Shown piece after piece: positions 1 to 6,370 of a DNA stretch of 7,397 bases (position 1 is the stretch's first letter; each line of letters starts with the position of its first letter). The DNA lies in contig JAFTBA010000132.1 of assembly GCA_017458545.1 (NCBI GenBank), forward strand, positions 1 through 7,397, written 5' to 3'. Source of the stretch: Synergistaceae bacterium. Its GTDB lineage: Bacteria > Synergistota > Synergistia > Synergistales > Aminobacteriaceae. The notes under the pieces are model-generated. The model was not told where the DNA came from. It saw only the letters and a list, made by a program, of their open reading frames with translations, and ran no database searches. The position numbers and the translations under genes are program-made.

Positions 1-7
1 CCCGCCA
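1..7 (+). tRNA. 3' end of a tRNA cut by the window edge (probably Asp or Asn)
   Basis: The first seven bases read CCC-G-CCA. Both complete tRNAs downstream have genomically encoded CCA and the gap to the next tRNA is only 27 bases, so this fits the last acceptor-stem bases, a G discriminator and CCA of a preceding cluster member. A G73 discriminator is typical of tRNA-Asp and tRNA-Asn. The identity is inference, because nothing else of the molecule is present. Confidence 0.5.
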
Positions 8-34
8 ATAAAACTTAAATCATTGACAATTTAG

Positions 35-110
<76 letters not shown>

Positions 111-133
111 GTATGAATGAATTAACGAAATTT

Positions 134-208
134 GCGGAAGTAGCTCAGGGGTAGAGCACAACCTTGCCAAGGTTGGGGTCGCGGGTTCAAATCCCGTCTT
201 CCGCTCCA
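134..208 (+). tRNA. tRNA-Gly (anticodon GCC)
   Basis: A complete 75-nt cloverleaf. The acceptor GCGGAAG (134-140) pairs with CTTCCGC (198-204), followed by discriminator T205, as usual for bacterial tRNA-Gly, and encoded CCA 206-208. The anticodon stem CAACC/GGTTG encloses loop TTGCCAA with anticodon GCC at 166-168. The T stem is GCGGG/CCCGT with one G-U pair. It decodes GGU/GGC. It is the last tRNA of the cluster, and an intrinsic terminator follows 17 bases later. Confidence 0.98.
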
Positions 209-225
209 AAATTACGAAATCAACA

Positions 226-268
226 GCCTCAGAGTTAAAACAATAAATAAAAGCTCTGAGGCTTTTTT
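226..268 (+). terminator. Rho-independent terminator of the tRNA operon
   Basis: A perfect 9-bp stem, GCCTCAGAG (226-234) with CTCTGAGGC (254-262), is closed by a 19-nt A-rich loop in which TT/AG at the base can extend the pairing. It is followed at once by six T (263-268). The position directly after tRNA-Gly and the orientation fit termination of the tRNA transcript. Confidence 0.93.
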
Positions 269-274
269 ATGTGC

Positions 275-283
275 TGTTATAAT
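275..283 (+). promoter_or_regulatory. Extended -10 promoter of the lipoprotein gene
   Basis: TG-T-TATAAT is a perfect -10 hexamer (278-283) with the upstream TG of an extended -10 element. The expected start is near 290, giving a leader of about 32 nt. A -35 hexamer would fall in the terminator stem (about 255-261) and none is recognisable, which is tolerated by extended -10 promoters. Confidence 0.6.
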
Positions 284-321
284 AACGTGCATTAACCACG
301 AAAGGAATGGATAAATAAATT

Positions 322-915
322 ATGCGTAATTTCAGGGCTTGGGGTATGTTAATCGTTATGGGCTTGGCCGTTTTCGTTCTGTCAGGCTGCGGAGGCGGAA
401 GCCTCGACACAGGAGACCCTATTGACAGCGAACCTCAGCAGACCATACCGAATAATTCACCCGATACTTATGACACTCAATCGCTGCTCGAAGGCTCATG
501 GATGGCAATAGACAGCACATATCAATACAGTACCGAGTATTTCAATTTCAGACTCAATTCAGCTCGCTTAACGTTTACGTCAGTTGACATTAAAGGCACT
601 GTGGCTCAGTCAAAAGTTTCAAGCCGTCAGGAATGGTTTGCCGATTACGAAAGCAATGATGTATATGTTGACTTGGGCGTTCAGTCGTTGGGATTGGATT
701 TCGACTCGAGAACAGGCACAATGATCCATCAGGGCAAAGATAACTGGCGGTGCAATATTGACGGCGATAACAAAATACTCATGAACATAACAGTATCGTC
801 AGACACAATTATTCGCGTCAATTATCAGGGCATTTCCCGAAGCCTTTACGGTAGTATAGGGGCAGAATACGATTTCACGCTCACTTTCAGGAAGGAAGAA
901 TACAACAGGCAGTGA
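322..915 (+). CDS. Predicted lipoprotein of unknown function
   Basis: The 197-aa product begins with a basic N terminus (MRNFR), a hydrophobic stretch at residues 8-21 and the lipobox LSGC (20-23). It should therefore be cleaved by signal peptidase II and lipidated on Cys23. The +2 residue is Gly rather than Asp, which in a diderm would favour transfer to the outer membrane. A Ser/Pro/Asp/Gln-rich tether (24-54) leads into a compact part starting LLEGSW (55-60), with alternating hydrophobic and polar stretches to the C terminus. This suggests a beta-rich, perhaps lipocalin-like fold, but only as a guess from the GxW-like start. I do not recognise a family. The SD is GAAAGGA (300-306), a match to the extreme 3' end of 16S rRNA, which explains the long 15-nt gap to the ATG. 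The upstream ATG at 307 stops after three codons. It is a single-gene unit, convergent with the helicase-nuclease 13 bp away. Confidence 0.85.
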   Translation: MRNFRAWGMLIVMGLAVFVLSGCGGGSLDTGDPIDSEPQQTIPNNSPDTYDTQSLLEGSWMAIDSTYQYSTEYFNFRLNSARLTFTSVDIKGTVAQSKVSSRQEWFADYESNDVYVDLGVQSLGLDFDSRTGTMIHQGKDNWRCNIDGDNKILMNITVSSDTIIRVNYQGISRSLYGSIGAEYDFTLTFRKEEYNRQ

Positions 916-928
916 TTCAATTACCTGT

Positions 929-3900
929 TTAATCTCCGCGTCCGCAGTAATGTCGGAACACACATTCCCTGCAGGTCTCAATATCAGGGGCTTGATGATC
1001 AAAATCCTTAACGGTTATTTTGCTCACTGTCTCATCAAACCCCTTCATCACTTTCTCAGCCTCGTCGGAATCATACGCGTAAATTATTTCGGGATTGCCT
1101 GAAGTTTCACCGATACAGTAAATTTTCATTCGATCCACTTTAAGACCTGACGAACGTTCAACCAAATAAGCATACGCAAATACCTGCCTCCTGTATGACT
1201 CTAAGCGTTCACGGTCAGCATTAATGTTAATATTCGGTTTATTGCCCGTCTTGAAATCCGTTATCTCTGTCTCGCCGTCCCGTATCGAAATTAAATCTGC
1301 CTTCCCCTCAAGTATGTAATCTCCCCTCACTGCTTTTATGTCATACTCGGATTTTTTCACGGCTGACCAGTCATTACCCTGACGCTGAACATAGCGCATT
1401 ATCTGAGACAACGCCGTAGCCCTAGCCGCTTTCGTTAAATATGCCTGTTCACTGCGCGACAAATGACCGTATTCAGACTCAAACCATTCCGAAATATTCT
1501 GCTCAGTTATTCTGTTCTCCTCATGATTGATTACTGCCTTGTGTATGTCGTCAAGTACAGCATGTATCAGTGTACCAGTAAACAATGCTTCTGAACGCCC
1601 CGGTAAAAATTCAAGCTCACGGAAAAATTTATACTGCAACGGGCATGTCTCATAGGTCAGTATGTCACCAGTAAACGAATATGTTTTTTTAACACCCGAA
1701 TCTTTAGCAGGGCTTATCTCAGCTGTTGAGGGCTCAAACGTTTCATCGGCATCATTAAGTCCGTTATATGCCCTCTCGAAAAATTCACTCGGAGTTCTCC
1801 TGTCCTCGTTACACGTCAGTATCAATAAATCCTGCGCCCTCGAAAACGCTACGTAATACAGCCTCCAAAAATCAAAGTACTTTATATCCTCAGCAGGTTC
1901 AAATTCAGGCCGTCTGTAATAATTTTTCGCAATATACTCTGTTAATTCATTGTTCCTGTTGACGCTGACATTAGGCTGGGGATATGACCATAACGAGTCG
2001 GCAAATACTATAGGGAACTCCATGCCCTTAGCCTGATGTATCGTCATGAATGCAACATGTCCCGAAGGAATTAAACTGTTACCGCCCTCATACTCATCGA
2101 GACCGTCATCAATCATAAAACGAAGGTATATATTCATCATCATCTGAAACTGATTCACCATATATTTGCCGTTAATATTGTTGACGTTGTAACTGTGTTC
2201 GTATTTCCTTATAACCTGAACGAGTTTTGAGAGATTACGCGCAGGCCGAAGCTCTTTAACGCTGCTGTCCATTCCTGCGTTTAATGCCCTGTTAAACGGA
2301 AGGTACGCAAACAGTTCATACAGCAAATCGGAATATGTGTACCCTGCGTAACCCTTTAAGCCCCCGTGATATGAACGTCTGGCCATTAAATGTTTCCTAA
2401 GACCTGAATACGCAGAACGGTCAATATATTTAGCGACTTTGCCGACGCAGACCCTGTAATATGATATGTATGACGGCTCAACACCCTGATAATTAAACTC
2501 TCCCGATTCCAATGACTTCAAATATTCCGGGAACATCGAAATCATACAGCCCAATGCAAATTGTATTTCACCCCTCTGAAAAAACATGTTTGAACGCGGT
2601 GAATATACGTTTATGTTGTTCTCCTCAAGGTACTGTGAAAGCGATTGAACTTCAGCTGATTTAACAGACCTGAAAAGAAATGCTATTTGGCTGTAATCCG
2701 TAATCTTTCCCGACTCTTTGAGCCTCATGATAAAACTCAGAATCTTCTCGTGCCATTCGTTTTTGTCATTTAGTCCTGCGAGCCTCATAACCGAAGGGAA
2801 ATTACCCGATTGACGGAACGGTTCAAGTTTTTTGGGATTACGGCAGTCACCCCACGTGAAAAAGTTTTCGGTATCAGTCATCCAGCTGCCGAAGAATTTT
2901 ACGATTTCAGGACGCGAACGGTAATTCAGCATTAAGCGCACAACCCTGCATTCATTTTTGCCGAAACGACCCGGAAATTCAAGAATGTTCCTCACTTCAG
3001 CTCCCCTGAAACGGTATATGCTCTGATCGTCATCACCTGCTGCACAAATATTTTTGCCCTCACCTGCTATCATAAACACTAACTGTTCCTGAACGTAATT
3101 AGTGTCCTGATACTCATCAACCATTATGTATTTGATTTTGTTCTGAAGATCGCTGAGTATCTCAGGGTTATCACGGAGCAATTTATAGGTTTCAACCAAA
3201 AGCAATGAGTAACTCATTGAGTTGTTCTCAGCGAGAATCTCATCGTGAAGTTTCATTGCTTTGCCTAAAGCACTGACTGAGGGATTCGAATCGCGCATAA
3301 GTTCTTCAGGGTCTGTCAGTTCTTCGGCTAAGGCGTTAATATAATCCCTTAACTCGCAGGAATTTGCCCATTTCCCGGAAGACGTAAGAGCCTCAGTTAT
3401 TCCGTTAATGCCTGAAAATTTCCTGATGTTCTGCATGATGATATATGCGTGGTCGAAATCATCAAGTACCCTGAAATTTTTTTTGAGTTTTTTGCGTCCC
3501 GTCAGTTCGGCGTAATCCTTTAGGATTCTTTCGCATATTGAGTGAAATGTTCCTGCACGGAATGAACCTGTGTCAGCAGTAATATTTCTGCGCGATAATT
3601 CCTGAGTAACACGCGCTATTATTTCGGAGGCTGCCTTGTCAGTGAAAGCAGCCAGCATAATGTTCTCAGGGTTAACGTGTTTTTTCTGTATCAGGAATAC
3701 AACCCGTTGTACAAGCGTGAATGTCTTGCCTGTTCCGGGCCCTGCGATGATTAAGAGAGGGCCGTTTGATGAAGTGATTGCTTCTTTCTGAGCCTCGTTA
3801 GCTCCGGAAAAATCAAAGTCTGAAATATCTTCCTGAGTAATTTTAACGGGTTCATTCTTTTTGGTATTAGGGGCAGCAGAAAATTTATCGTCCTCACCAA

Positions 3901-5170
3901 GATATGACAGCAAAATTTCAGCAGGAATTTTCGACTCGCAGAACGAAATTACAGAGCGGTCAACATTCCTGAACTCGTTACGCGAAGCAAGCATGTAACA
4001 TTCTGCTTTTGGGTTGTCATTGCCGATAACGTTAATCTGCTGTGAATAGCTCCCTAAATTTTCGGGGAGGTCGTAATGAACTATGAACTTAATATCACTC
4101 CGATTAATCTCGCGGTAAAGTATTGAGGGCATAATGATTAATTTGTCATTGAGGCCGTCAAAATCCCTTAGCATTTCTCGTAACTTGTATGAAGTTTCAG
4201 GCGTTGAACAGTAAATTACTCCTGCGAGATCTTTTTTATCGGTGAGAATGTCATTGAGTATTGCCTGTTTATTCTCAGTCCTCATTACCCTGAAAGTTAC
4301 ATTAGGTCTGTTGAAACCAGTAACTATTTTCAGCGGTGAGTGCAAATCCGTGAGCCTCATCAAATCTTTACGCATTGAAGGGCTTGTGCTGTCGGCAAAA
4401 ATTCCTGATGTTATACGTTTTTTGCTGACAGATGAAATGAATGTCAACCAATTTTCGAGACTATTGGGAATCCCCCAGCGGTTAAGAATCGCAGTCATTG
4501 AAATCTCAGACCCTTTTAACGCCGTGAGAGTGTCAGGTTCATTGAGCTGTTTGACGGTCGAATAGAGAATCTTGCATGTACCGTTACGGACTTTGCGGAG
4601 TATTTCGCGCCTTTTTGAGGGTGATAACGATGCCGTGAGAATCTCGGAATGGGTATCGTGCAGTGCCTCGTCAGGTTCATCTGGAGTAACAGCGAGAGTT
4701 AATCCCGGCATTAACAGAGCAGGGAGTCTGTAACATATACTTTTTCCGTAACCGTCAGGCATTGAGCAGAAAACATCGCGCCCTGACAGCAGAGCGTCAA
4801 CAATATCTTCCTGTCCCGTTCTGAACGAGTCGAAACCGAAATGCTGTCTTAGGAGTGAGAGCAGATAATTAGGTTTCTGCTGCTGCGGTTCAGGGGAAGG
4901 CTGAGGGGCTTGGCGGGTGTTCTCGGATTGAATCATGGCGAGTAACTGACGGCTTTGTTCCTGAGCCTGAGATAATTCCTGTTTAACCTGAGTGAGCTGA
5001 GTTTTGAGTCCGTCAATTTCAAGCTCACGGTTTTCAAGCGTGTTAGTCAGGGTGATAATAGTTGAACTGAGGGATTTAATTTCATCCTCCTGACGCGCTG
5101 TTTTTTCGGTTAATAATTTTGTTCTGGCGTTAATTAAATTTTGTACCTGCTGTTTCTCTTCACTGGTCAA
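929..5170 (-). CDS. Pseudo-RecQ / UvrD-type helicase / Fe-S PD-(D/E)XK nuclease fusion
   Basis: This 1413-aa protein should unwind and degrade DNA from ends in an ATP-driven way, as AddAB and AdnAB do. Order of parts: charged coiled coil (about 1-85), Pro/Gln linker (86-100), RecQ-like region (about 102-425), linker, then an SF1A helicase (about 455-1120). The helicase has Walker A GPGTGKT (477-483), FTDKAASE (509-516), GTFHS (540-544), DEYQD (685-689), GDDDQSIYRFRGA (712-724), LNYRS (748-752), MTIHQAKGMEF (1042-1052) and YVAFSRAQD (1106-1114), so the motor looks intact. The C terminus is a Cas4/AddB/RecB-type nuclease: EGKAD (1288-1292), DFK (1305-1307), Q1329 with VFAYAYL, and cysteines 1176, 1400, 1403 and 1409 placed as 4Fe-4S ligands. 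The RecQ part keeps FRTGQ and Walker A (K143) but lacks the DEAH box and both arginine fingers. The start is TTG; an in-frame TAA lies five codons upstream and an SD (GGGAG) ends 10 nt before it. Relatives: AddA, AdnB, UvrD-nuclease fusions. Housekeeping versus defence role is undecided. Confidence 0.92.
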   Translation of the reverse strand: MTSEEKQQVQNLINARTKLLTEKTARQEDEIKSLSSTIITLTNTLENRELEIDGLKTQLTQVKQELSQAQEQSRQLLAMIQSENTRQAPQPSPEPQQQKPNYLLSLLRQHFGFDSFRTGQEDIVDALLSGRDVFCSMPDGYGKSICYRLPALLMPGLTLAVTPDEPDEALHDTHSEILTASLSPSKRREILRKVRNGTCKILYSTVKQLNEPDTLTALKGSEISMTAILNRWGIPNSLENWLTFISSVSKKRITSGIFADSTSPSMRKDLMRLTDLHSPLKIVTGFNRPNVTFRVMRTENKQAILNDILTDKKDLAGVIYCSTPETSYKLREMLRDFDGLNDKLIIMPSILYREINRSDIKFIVHYDLPENLGSYSQQINVIGNDNPKAECYMLASRNEFRNVDRSVISFCESKIPAEILLSYLGEDDKFSAAPNTKKNEPVKITQEDISDFDFSGANEAQKEAITSSNGPLLIIAGPGTGKTFTLVQRVVFLIQKKHVNPENIMLAAFTDKAASEIIARVTQELSRRNITADTGSFRAGTFHSICERILKDYAELTGRKKLKKNFRVLDDFDHAYIIMQNIRKFSGINGITEALTSSGKWANSCELRDYINALAEELTDPEELMRDSNPSVSALGKAMKLHDEILAENNSMSYSLLLVETYKLLRDNPEILSDLQNKIKYIMVDEYQDTNYVQEQLVFMIAGEGKNICAAGDDDQSIYRFRGAEVRNILEFPGRFGKNECRVVRLMLNYRSRPEIVKFFGSWMTDTENFFTWGDCRNPKKLEPFRQSGNFPSVMRLAGLNDKNEWHEKILSFIMRLKESGKITDYSQIAFLFRSVKSAEVQSLSQYLEENNINVYSPRSNMFFQRGEIQFALGCMISMFPEYLKSLESGEFNYQGVEPSYISYYRVCVGKVAKYIDRSAYSGLRKHLMARRSYHGGLKGYAGYTYSDLLYELFAYLPFNRALNAGMDSSVKELRPARNLSKLVQVIRKYEHSYNVNNINGKYMVNQFQMMMNIYLRFMIDDGLDEYEGGNSLIPSGHVAFMTIHQAKGMEFPIVFADSLWSYPQPNVSVNRNNELTEYIAKNYYRRPEFEPAEDIKYFDFWRLYYVAFSRAQDLLILTCNEDRRTPSEFFERAYNGLNDADETFEPSTAEISPAKDSGVKKTYSFTGDILTYETCPLQYKFFRELEFLPGRSEALFTGTLIHAVLDDIHKAVINHEENRITEQNISEWFESEYGHLSRSEQAYLTKAARATALSQIMRYVQRQGNDWSAVKKSEYDIKAVRGDYILEGKADLISIRDGETEITDFKTGNKPNININADRERLESYRRQVFAYAYLVERSSGLKVDRMKIYCIGETSGNPEIIYAYDSDEAEKVMKGFDETVSKITVKDFDHQAPDIETCRECVFRHYCGRGD

Positions 5171-5179
5171 AAAATTTTC

Positions 5180-5201
5180 ACTCCCTTAATGTTCAGGGAG
5201 T
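5180..5201 (-). promoter_or_regulatory. Hairpin that covers the helicase SD
   Basis: A perfect 7-bp inverted repeat, ACTCCCT/AGGGAGT, with an 8-nt loop. Read on the - strand, the 3' arm (AGGGAGT, 5186-5180) contains the SD GGGAG of the helicase gene, whose TTG start follows after TGAAAATTTT. In any transcript entering from the esterase side the SD would be paired. In a transcript started at the -10 box at 5202-5207, +1 falls near 5195 and most of the 5' arm would be absent. The six T (5169-5174) end up next to the hairpin but are separated from it by GAAAA, so a terminator is less likely. Confidence 0.5.
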
Positions 5202-5207
5202 ATTATA
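5202..5207 (-). promoter_or_regulatory. -10 element of the helicase-nuclease gene
   Basis: A perfect TATAAT on the - strand with the expected start near 5195, giving a leader of about 25 nt before the TTG. The -35 window (about 5224-5231) falls inside the heptad array and reads only TCTTCT-like on this strand, a poor match. The promoter is therefore probably weak or factor-dependent. Confidence 0.5.
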
Positions 5208-5213
5208 GCGTTT

Positions 5214-5308
5214 AAGGCTAGGGGAGAAGAGCTAGGGGCTAGGGAAGAGGGACTAGGGGTTAGGGAAGAGGGGTTAGCTATTCCCCTAAACCCTAAACCC
5301 TATACCCT
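5214..5308. repeat. Heptad-periodic array, G-rich then C-rich, between esterase and helicase
   Basis: G runs on the + strand start at 5221, 5235, 5242, 5249, 5256, 5263 and 5270, always a multiple of 7 apart. The units are GGGGCTA, GGGAAGA, GGGACTA, GGGGTTA, GGGAAGA and GGGGTTA. After one unit, GCTATTC (5277-5283), the phase continues exactly but the strand switches: CCCTAAA (5284), CCCTAAA (5291), CCCTATA (5298) and CCCT (5305). Two 21-bp copies inside (5232-5252 and 5253-5273) differ at 2 positions. The halves can pair imperfectly, for example GGGG 5270-5273 with CCCC 5283-5286. It fills the gap between the esterase stop and the helicase -10 box. Confidence 0.85.
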
Positions 5309-5314
5309 GTATTT

Positions 5315-6304
5315 TCACTTCATTGCTTCTTTCAGAGCGTTCACGTATTCATTGACGGCCTTAACGCTCATCTCAGCGTCAGTGAATATAGCCTCGAAGC
5401 CGTGAGTTGCTCCGGGTATAACATGAAGTTCAACAGGTACACCTGCCTGCATGAGTCTCTGTGCGTAAACTATAATCTCGTCCCTGAAAGGGTCAAGTGT
5501 CCCGACCATTATGTACGCAGGAGGAAGCCCCGACAGATTTCCAGCCATAGACGGCGAAGCGTACGCAGGAACATCACCGCTCACGTCAGCAAGATACTCG
5601 CTCCACGCAGAAATGTTGAAGTCCCTGCACCAAACCCGGTGGTCGTTAATCTGATGCGATGACGGTGTAATATTCCTGTAGTCCAACATCGGGTACAAAG
5701 GCATCTGGAAATGAATTGCAGGATATTTTCTGTCTCTTGCCAGCAGGGTCAAAGCCGCTGTTAAACCTCCGCCTGCGCTCTGTCCTGCAACGGCTATGCG
5801 GTCTTTGCGGACGGGAAGATTCTCAGTCATCCACACTAAAGCAGCGTAGCAGTCCTCAAGATCAGCAGGGTAAGGGTGTTCAGGGGTTAAACGGTAAGCA
5901 GGTGCAGCAACTATGAAGCCGAGTTCGTCGGCAATTCTAAGCGATAAGTCCTCATTACCTTCAGGACTGCCCATGAGATGACCGCCTCCGTGAATCCATA
6001 AGAGCGCAGGGTATTCGGGCTTTTGGATTTTGGGTGTGTAAACGCGGACGCGAAGACCTGAAGGGAGATATTCATTGCGGACGTTAACGCGGTCATTCTT
6101 TGGGAGTTTTTCGGGCGGAATAGTGAGGGCTTTGCGGAGGGCAGGGAGAGTCTCATTGTTGATTACACGTGGGGACTTTGCTTTGAGGTAAGGCTTGAGC
6201 TCAGGAGCGGCCATGTCATCAATATTCCATAAGGTGAAATCTTCTGCTGAAGTTACACCGCAGAACAAAGCGAGCAGTAATAATACAATGCAAAATTTTT
6301 TCAT
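5315..6304 (-). CDS. Secreted HSL/Aes-type alpha/beta-hydrolase (esterase or lipase)
   Basis: A 329-aa carboxylic-ester hydrolase of the hormone-sensitive-lipase group (alpha/beta-hydrolase_3), predicted to act on short acyl esters outside the cytoplasm. The signal peptide is MKKF plus a Leu-rich core, cleaved after TSA (residues 18-20). No good lipobox is present. Visible motifs: oxyanion-hole HGGG (105-108), the YRLTPEHPYPA block (137-147), nucleophile GQSAG with Ser176, Asp271 in LDPFRDE, and His301 in HGF, so the triad is complete. The length is usual for the family. An ATG 12 codons upstream (6338-6340) is in frame. I reject it because it overlaps the predicted promoter and +1, and because the signal peptide and SD both point to 6304. 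It lies downstream of the methyltransferase gene (66-bp gap) but has its own promoter. The substrate cannot be told. A probable paralogue starts the other side of the methyltransferase. Confidence 0.93.
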   Translation of the reverse strand: MKKFCIVLLLLALFCGVTSAEDFTLWNIDDMAAPELKPYLKAKSPRVINNETLPALRKALTIPPEKLPKNDRVNVRNEYLPSGLRVRVYTPKIQKPEYPALLWIHGGGHLMGSPEGNEDLSLRIADELGFIVAAPAYRLTPEHPYPADLEDCYAALVWMTENLPVRKDRIAVAGQSAGGGLTAALTLLARDRKYPAIHFQMPLYPMLDYRNITPSSHQINDHRVWCRDFNISAWSEYLADVSGDVPAYASPSMAGNLSGLPPAYIMVGTLDPFRDEIIVYAQRLMQAGVPVELHVIPGATHGFEAIFTDAEMSVKAVNEYVNALKEAMK

Positions 6305-6315
6305 AACAGCTTCAA

Positions 6316-6321
6316 TCCTTT
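6316..6321 (-). promoter_or_regulatory. SD deciding the esterase start
   Basis: AAAGGA (preceded by CG, as GAAAGGA) lies 11 nt upstream of the ATG at 6302-6304. It shares the 10-mer CACGAAAGGA with the lipoprotein leader (297-306). No SD-like sequence precedes the longer-frame ATG at 6338-6340 at a useful distance. Confidence 0.75.
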
Positions 6322-6340
6322 CGTGATTTGTTTTGCACAT

Positions 6341-6349
6341 ATTATCTCA
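6341..6349 (-). promoter_or_regulatory. Extended -10 promoter of the esterase gene
   Basis: TG-A-GATAAT on the - strand is one mismatch from the TATAAT consensus, with the upstream TG. The expected start is near 6334, about 30 nt before the revised ATG. The -35 region (around 6364-6370, TTCCCT-like) is poor and overlaps the region of the methyltransferase stop. Confidence 0.5.
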
Positions 6350-6370
6350 CTGCCCTTTTATTGTAGGGAA

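Noticed and set aside
23..28. TTGACA as a -35 box for tRNA-Phe
   Set aside because: It lies 6 bases before the tRNA and no -10 follows at 16-18 bp (that place is inside the D arm). The tRNA is more likely co-transcribed from upstream.
134..208. tRNA-Gly as an integration site for an island carrying the helicase gene
   Set aside because: No integrase is present, and I see no second copy of the tRNA 3' end anywhere in the window.
904..929. AACAGG/CCTGTT hairpin as a bidirectional terminator between the convergent genes
   Set aside because: Only 6 bp with a 14-nt loop and at most three T after it on the + strand. Too weak to call, though some terminator would be expected here.
4242..4565. Overlapping open frames inside the helicase, esterase and methyltransferase genes (for example the 107-codon + strand frame here)
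   Set aside because: They are antisense or out-of-frame shadows of strongly supported genes, with no recognisable motif or SD.
5214..5308. CRISPR array or telomere
   Set aside because: Units of 7 bp without spacers and no cas genes nearby exclude CRISPR. TTTAGGG-like units occur in a diverged intergenic array between two bacterial genes, not at a DNA end.
6305..6340. Longer esterase start at the ATG 6338-6340
   Set aside because: It would put 12 charged or polar residues before the signal peptide, has no SD, and lies upstream of the predicted transcription start.
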